Below the pieces are notes generated by a model. The model was not told where the DNA came from and did no database searches. It saw nothing but the letters and a program-made list of their open reading frames with translations. Shown here one piece after another: positions 61,006 to 64,000 of a DNA stretch of 64,000 nt (position 1 is the first letter of the stretch; the number at the start of each line of letters is the position of its first letter). The DNA comes from Liolophura sinensis. Its lineage: Eukaryota > Mollusca > Polyplacophora > Chitonida > Chitonidae. Location of the stretch: NCBI RefSeq assembly GCF_032854445.1, contig NC_088296.1, positions 5,603,246 through 5,667,245 of the forward strand. The letters run 5' to 3'. The position numbers and the translations under genes were made by a program.

Positions 61006-61631
61006 ATATCAATGACCAAGTTTGCATATAGAGTGACTATGAAAATCGAATGAAGTCTTTGTCATTGTCGTTATTTTCAGAGCAAAGGGTGTTACACAAA
61101 ATCATCGACATAATTGATCAGATTAGGGATCAAAACAACAGCTGTGGGTGAGGATTTGGTAACACGCGGCTTGACGCTTTCACAACAGACCAGTGGTGAT
61201 ATCACAACTCTACATTCTTTGTATAGAAGGGCGCCATCAATAATACTCCTGATTTATTGATAGATAAATAGTTTAACACCTTCATCGATCGACCTCGTTA
61301 GCAGGAATTCTGTAATACTTGCCTTCTTATTTGCTAAAATCATCGTCAAATCATCGTCGTCATCATCATCATCTTGTCTTCCCTATAATAATCCCTTACC
61401 GGATTTAAGCCGTCATAGTAGCCGCCATGTTGAATCTACTTCAGTTGCAGACCGTAATGTAGGTTTGCATATTTATTATATACAGTATAAAAATAAACCC
61501 TTGACAATTTTTTTGAGTTTACATTTTTTTATCAGGTGAAACTTTGGCAATTCAACCTGGTTTTATAAGTAGACTGTTCAAAACCACATAATCTGCACAC
61601 TCATAAGTTCGGCGAAAATTGACGAGCTGGC

Positions 61632-61858
61632 CCTACACTCAAAAACTTAATTTGTTACTTTAACAATCTGTGTGTGTGATGCTAGAATGTATTCTGGTAT
61701 TGTAGCAGATTACTCTGTTAAATATAACACACATTTTATCTTAATTCAACATAAAGATCCAATAGATTAACAGAATATTATGTAGAACTGACATAATATA
61801 CATATTCTGGCATCATTTATACAACACAGTTTCGGTTAATTTTTTGAGTGTAAACTGT
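61632..61858. mobile_element. MITE-1 copy (copy B)
   Basis: ACACTCAAAAACTTAATTTG at left, TTAATTTTTTGAGTGTA at right. Same site as 45,445-45,668. Confidence 0.76.
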
Positions 61859-62199
61859 TTCGTGACATACTAACGGCCGGTGTGTAATCCTGTTCTCCCA
61901 GCCTCCTCCACTACTCTTCTTTTTTCGGATTGGTGAGTGTGTCAAAACTCCTAATCGCAACTTCAACTCCAAGAGATCGAAACCTGCCTCTGTGACTCGT
62001 TCATGGGACGTTTGTTGTGAACTTTATCGTTAAAATCACTGCATATTTTTTTGCGTAATTTACTACATGTACTATTTAGACATTCACACGAACAGTTAGA
62101 ATAAACCTCTAAATGGAGTAAATTGACAAAAAGCCATATTTCAATAGTTACGTGTGACCATTTGCCAGTTATCACGCTATCGTCGTTTCTCTGGTCTTG

Positions 62200-62445
62200 A
62201 TCTCTGTGCTAGCGCAGCGTAATGACCCAGGAGCCTCTCACCAATGCGGTCGCTGTGAGTTCAAGTCCAGCTTATGCTGGCTTCCTCTCTGGCCATAAGT
62301 GGGAAGATCTGCCAGCAACCTGCGGATGGTCGTGGGTTTAACCCGGACTGTGCCCGGTTTCCACCCACCACAATGCTGGCCGCCGTCGTATAAGTGAAAT
62401 ATTCTTAAGTACGGCGTAAAACACCAATCAAATAATAAAAATAAT
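62200..62445 (+). repeat. SINE-1 copy (copy B)
   Basis: Counterpart of 46,045-46,290 but with a shorter head (CTAGCGCAGCGTAATGACCC) and one more AATAATAAAA unit in the tail. Confidence 0.84.
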
Positions 62446-62712
62446 AAAAATAATAAAAAATACTTTAAAGAATTGAATGAACTACACATTAATAGGTTTG
62501 ACTGAAAGGAATCATCCACTGTAGCACCACCACAAGTAAAAAAGAAAAAACAGACTTTCTCCCAACGAGGTGACCTAACATTATCCAGCCTTCTTTCTTG
62601 TGCTTCCTTCCGGCAGGGAAGTTCAAAAGAGACATGTACTCAGAAATGTAAATTACCTGTCTATTTACCACTGTGTCATTGTTTTGAAGACGTTTAGTAT
62701 ATTCTGTTGTAG

Positions 62713-62768
62713 ATGAGGCCTCTGGTTGTCGTCCTTCTGTGTCTGGTGGTCACCGTGTCCAGCGACGT
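62713..62768 (+). CDS. SleB-like gene B, coding exon 1
   Basis: 56 nt, phase 2, acceptor-like ATTCTGTTGTAG directly before the ATG as in copy A. Confidence 0.85.
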
Positions 62769-64000
62769 GTAAGTCATCTCTCTCGATTTATCCTCTCCTT
62801 CTTCCAGAACATATCTTTCCCCCTCACGAAGTCGATTGCTTCCAGAAGCTGTTCCAAGTGATTTTAAACCAGCCTGGGAGAGTGACTGAGTGAGTGAGTG
62901 AGTAAGTGAGTGAATGAGTGAGTGAGTGCATGGGGTTTTAACGTTGTGGTTAACAATTTTTCAGTCATATGATGACGACGAAGGAGTCCTTAGAGTGCGT
63001 ATAATGTGACTTCTTGACACAGGACGGATTTCCACCTCTCTTTCATCTATTGTTCCTTCATTGAGACGCCTTACCGAAGGCAAGTAATCCGCCCGCCAGA
63101 GCCATTATACTGATACGGGTAAACCAGTCGTTGCACTATCCACTTCATGCTGAACTACAAACGAGGAAGATAAAACTTCCTTTTTTTAAGGTCTTAGGTG
63201 TGACTCGACCCAGGATTGACCCTGGGAGGATTGGATGATCTTCCGGCAAACTTTTTTTTTTTAATCTAAGAAGATGCAAATTGGGTGTGTCTGTAAACAG
63301 GGTATCCACTCATCCTAGAAATTTTACAATGTTTCGAAAGTCAAACAATCAAAATACTATACCCATTCATCTCCATATGAAAGGTATGCACTAAAATTAA
63401 ATTAGAATATTTAATATTTTAAATTCCTTAAAAAAGAGTTTAGGTCACTGGATAAAAAATTCAACCAAAACCACTTGTCATCTGTGCAGGCCTATCTTGT
63501 TTTTCTCCGAATTGTGCCAGGCTGAGGTGCTAAAAATTGTAGCCTAATAACGGCACTTCGATCGCAAAGAAATAGATTTTCGACATAAAGACACATGGAC
63601 ATAATGGGGAGGCGGAGGTGGAGGGGGAGGAGAGACCCAAAACTCTTGCCACTTTTTTCCAACTAAAGAAATGACCACCATTGCGGACCTGCTATATTTT
63701 AAGCACGACGTAAAACCCTGAATCAAATATATGCTCAAATACATGGTTTCCTACTTTCGTGCGATTTTTGGCTGTAGGTTTACATCGTCCGAGCCGAAGG
63801 CCTTTCTATACATTATACATTATTCAATGTGATTAATGCATAGAAAAACCTTAATTGCTTCATTTTATGATAAGTTAAATGATTACTTCAGATAATGAAT
63901 TGCTTCTCGTTTCAGTGTCGTTTCTGACTGTACGGCGACAGAGGCGGAGATTGAAGCTGTTGGCCAAGTGGTGTTCACTTATGGCAAAGACCTGACTGAT
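62713..64000 (+). CDS. SleB-like secreted protein, copy B, cut by window end
   Basis: Exon 1 (62,713-62,768) encodes MRPLVVVLLCLVVTVSS with donor GTAAGT. Exon 2 starts at 63,916 after CTTCTCGTTTCAG and continues to the window end with TATEAEIEAVGQVVFTYGKD. Differences from copy A are Lys to Arg at residue 2 and silent changes; the visible part stays open. The Tyr at the expected catalytic Glu position is conserved. The C-terminal tail is not in the window. Confidence 0.82.
62880..63260 (-). repeat. SINE-2 copy in intron of gene B
   Basis: GAGTGAGTGAGTGAGT tail through CAGTCATATGATGACGACGA to the head CAGGATTGACCCTGGG. Same site as 46,718-47,105. Confidence 0.87.
63916..64000 (+). CDS. SleB-like gene B, start of coding exon 2
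   Basis: 85 nt visible, phase continues from exon 1; reads VVSDCTATEAEIEAVGQVVF and then TYGKDLTD. Confidence 0.85.

Larger units (their letters stand above)
54013..64000. repeat. Segmental duplication, copy B (incomplete at window end)
   Basis: Direct copy of 37,890-47,841. It lacks about 240 bp corresponding to 38,361-38,602 and about seven units of the 107-bp repeat, and has an extra 1,016-bp solo LTR. The left junction falls inside a LINE endonuclease fragment at 54,012. Confidence 0.93.

Overview
The window is nuclear DNA of an invertebrate animal, most likely a mollusc or another lophotrochozoan. This is inferred from small exons in long introns with GT-AG borders, a metazoan matrix metalloproteinase, a clan-2-type cytochrome P450, and dense tRNA-derived SINEs and I-type LINEs of a kind common in molluscan genomes. 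No species can be named from the sequence alone.

Layout. (1) 1-15,167, minus strand: a secreted matrix metalloproteinase (MMP). Nine exons run from the signal peptide to hemopexin blade 3, all in matching phase; the last exon(s) lie left of the window. The intron after the catalytic-zinc exon holds a ~1.6-kb minisatellite whose ~42-bp unit is a copy of that exon's own 3' end plus its splice donor. (2) 15,384-23,640: a 99-bp tandem repeat upstream of the MMP start is split by an internally deleted Ty3/gypsy element (1,016-bp LTR, 4-bp target duplication). One of its LTRs is itself split by a dead I-type LINE. (3) 23,640-29,188: SINEs and hairpin MITEs, with no recognised gene. (4) 29,189-36,999, plus strand: a complete six-exon cytochrome P450 of 496 codons. 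Intron 3 is almost filled by a ~3.5-kb array of a 35-bp unit, about 100 copies, with a higher-order duplication. (5) 37,890-64,000: a direct tandem segmental duplication with a period of about 16.1 kb. Copy A (37,890-54,012) contains a two-exon secreted gene and, downstream, an I-type LINE on the minus strand. Copy B (54,013-64,000) runs off the window just inside exon 2 of the same gene. The product is a signal peptide, a domain resembling the bacterial SleB-type cell-wall hydrolase fold, and a Gly/Arg-rich basic tail. The position expected for the catalytic Glu holds Tyr.

The genes are neighbours rather than a pathway: two encode secreted proteins and one a membrane-anchored monooxygenase. 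The most unusual features are the minisatellite of iterated splice donors, the animal SleB-like gene in tandem duplication, and the polymorphism-like differences between copies A and B: a solo LTR only in B, and repeat arrays expanded only in A. All exon models come from reading splice borders and phase by eye. No transcript or database search was available.
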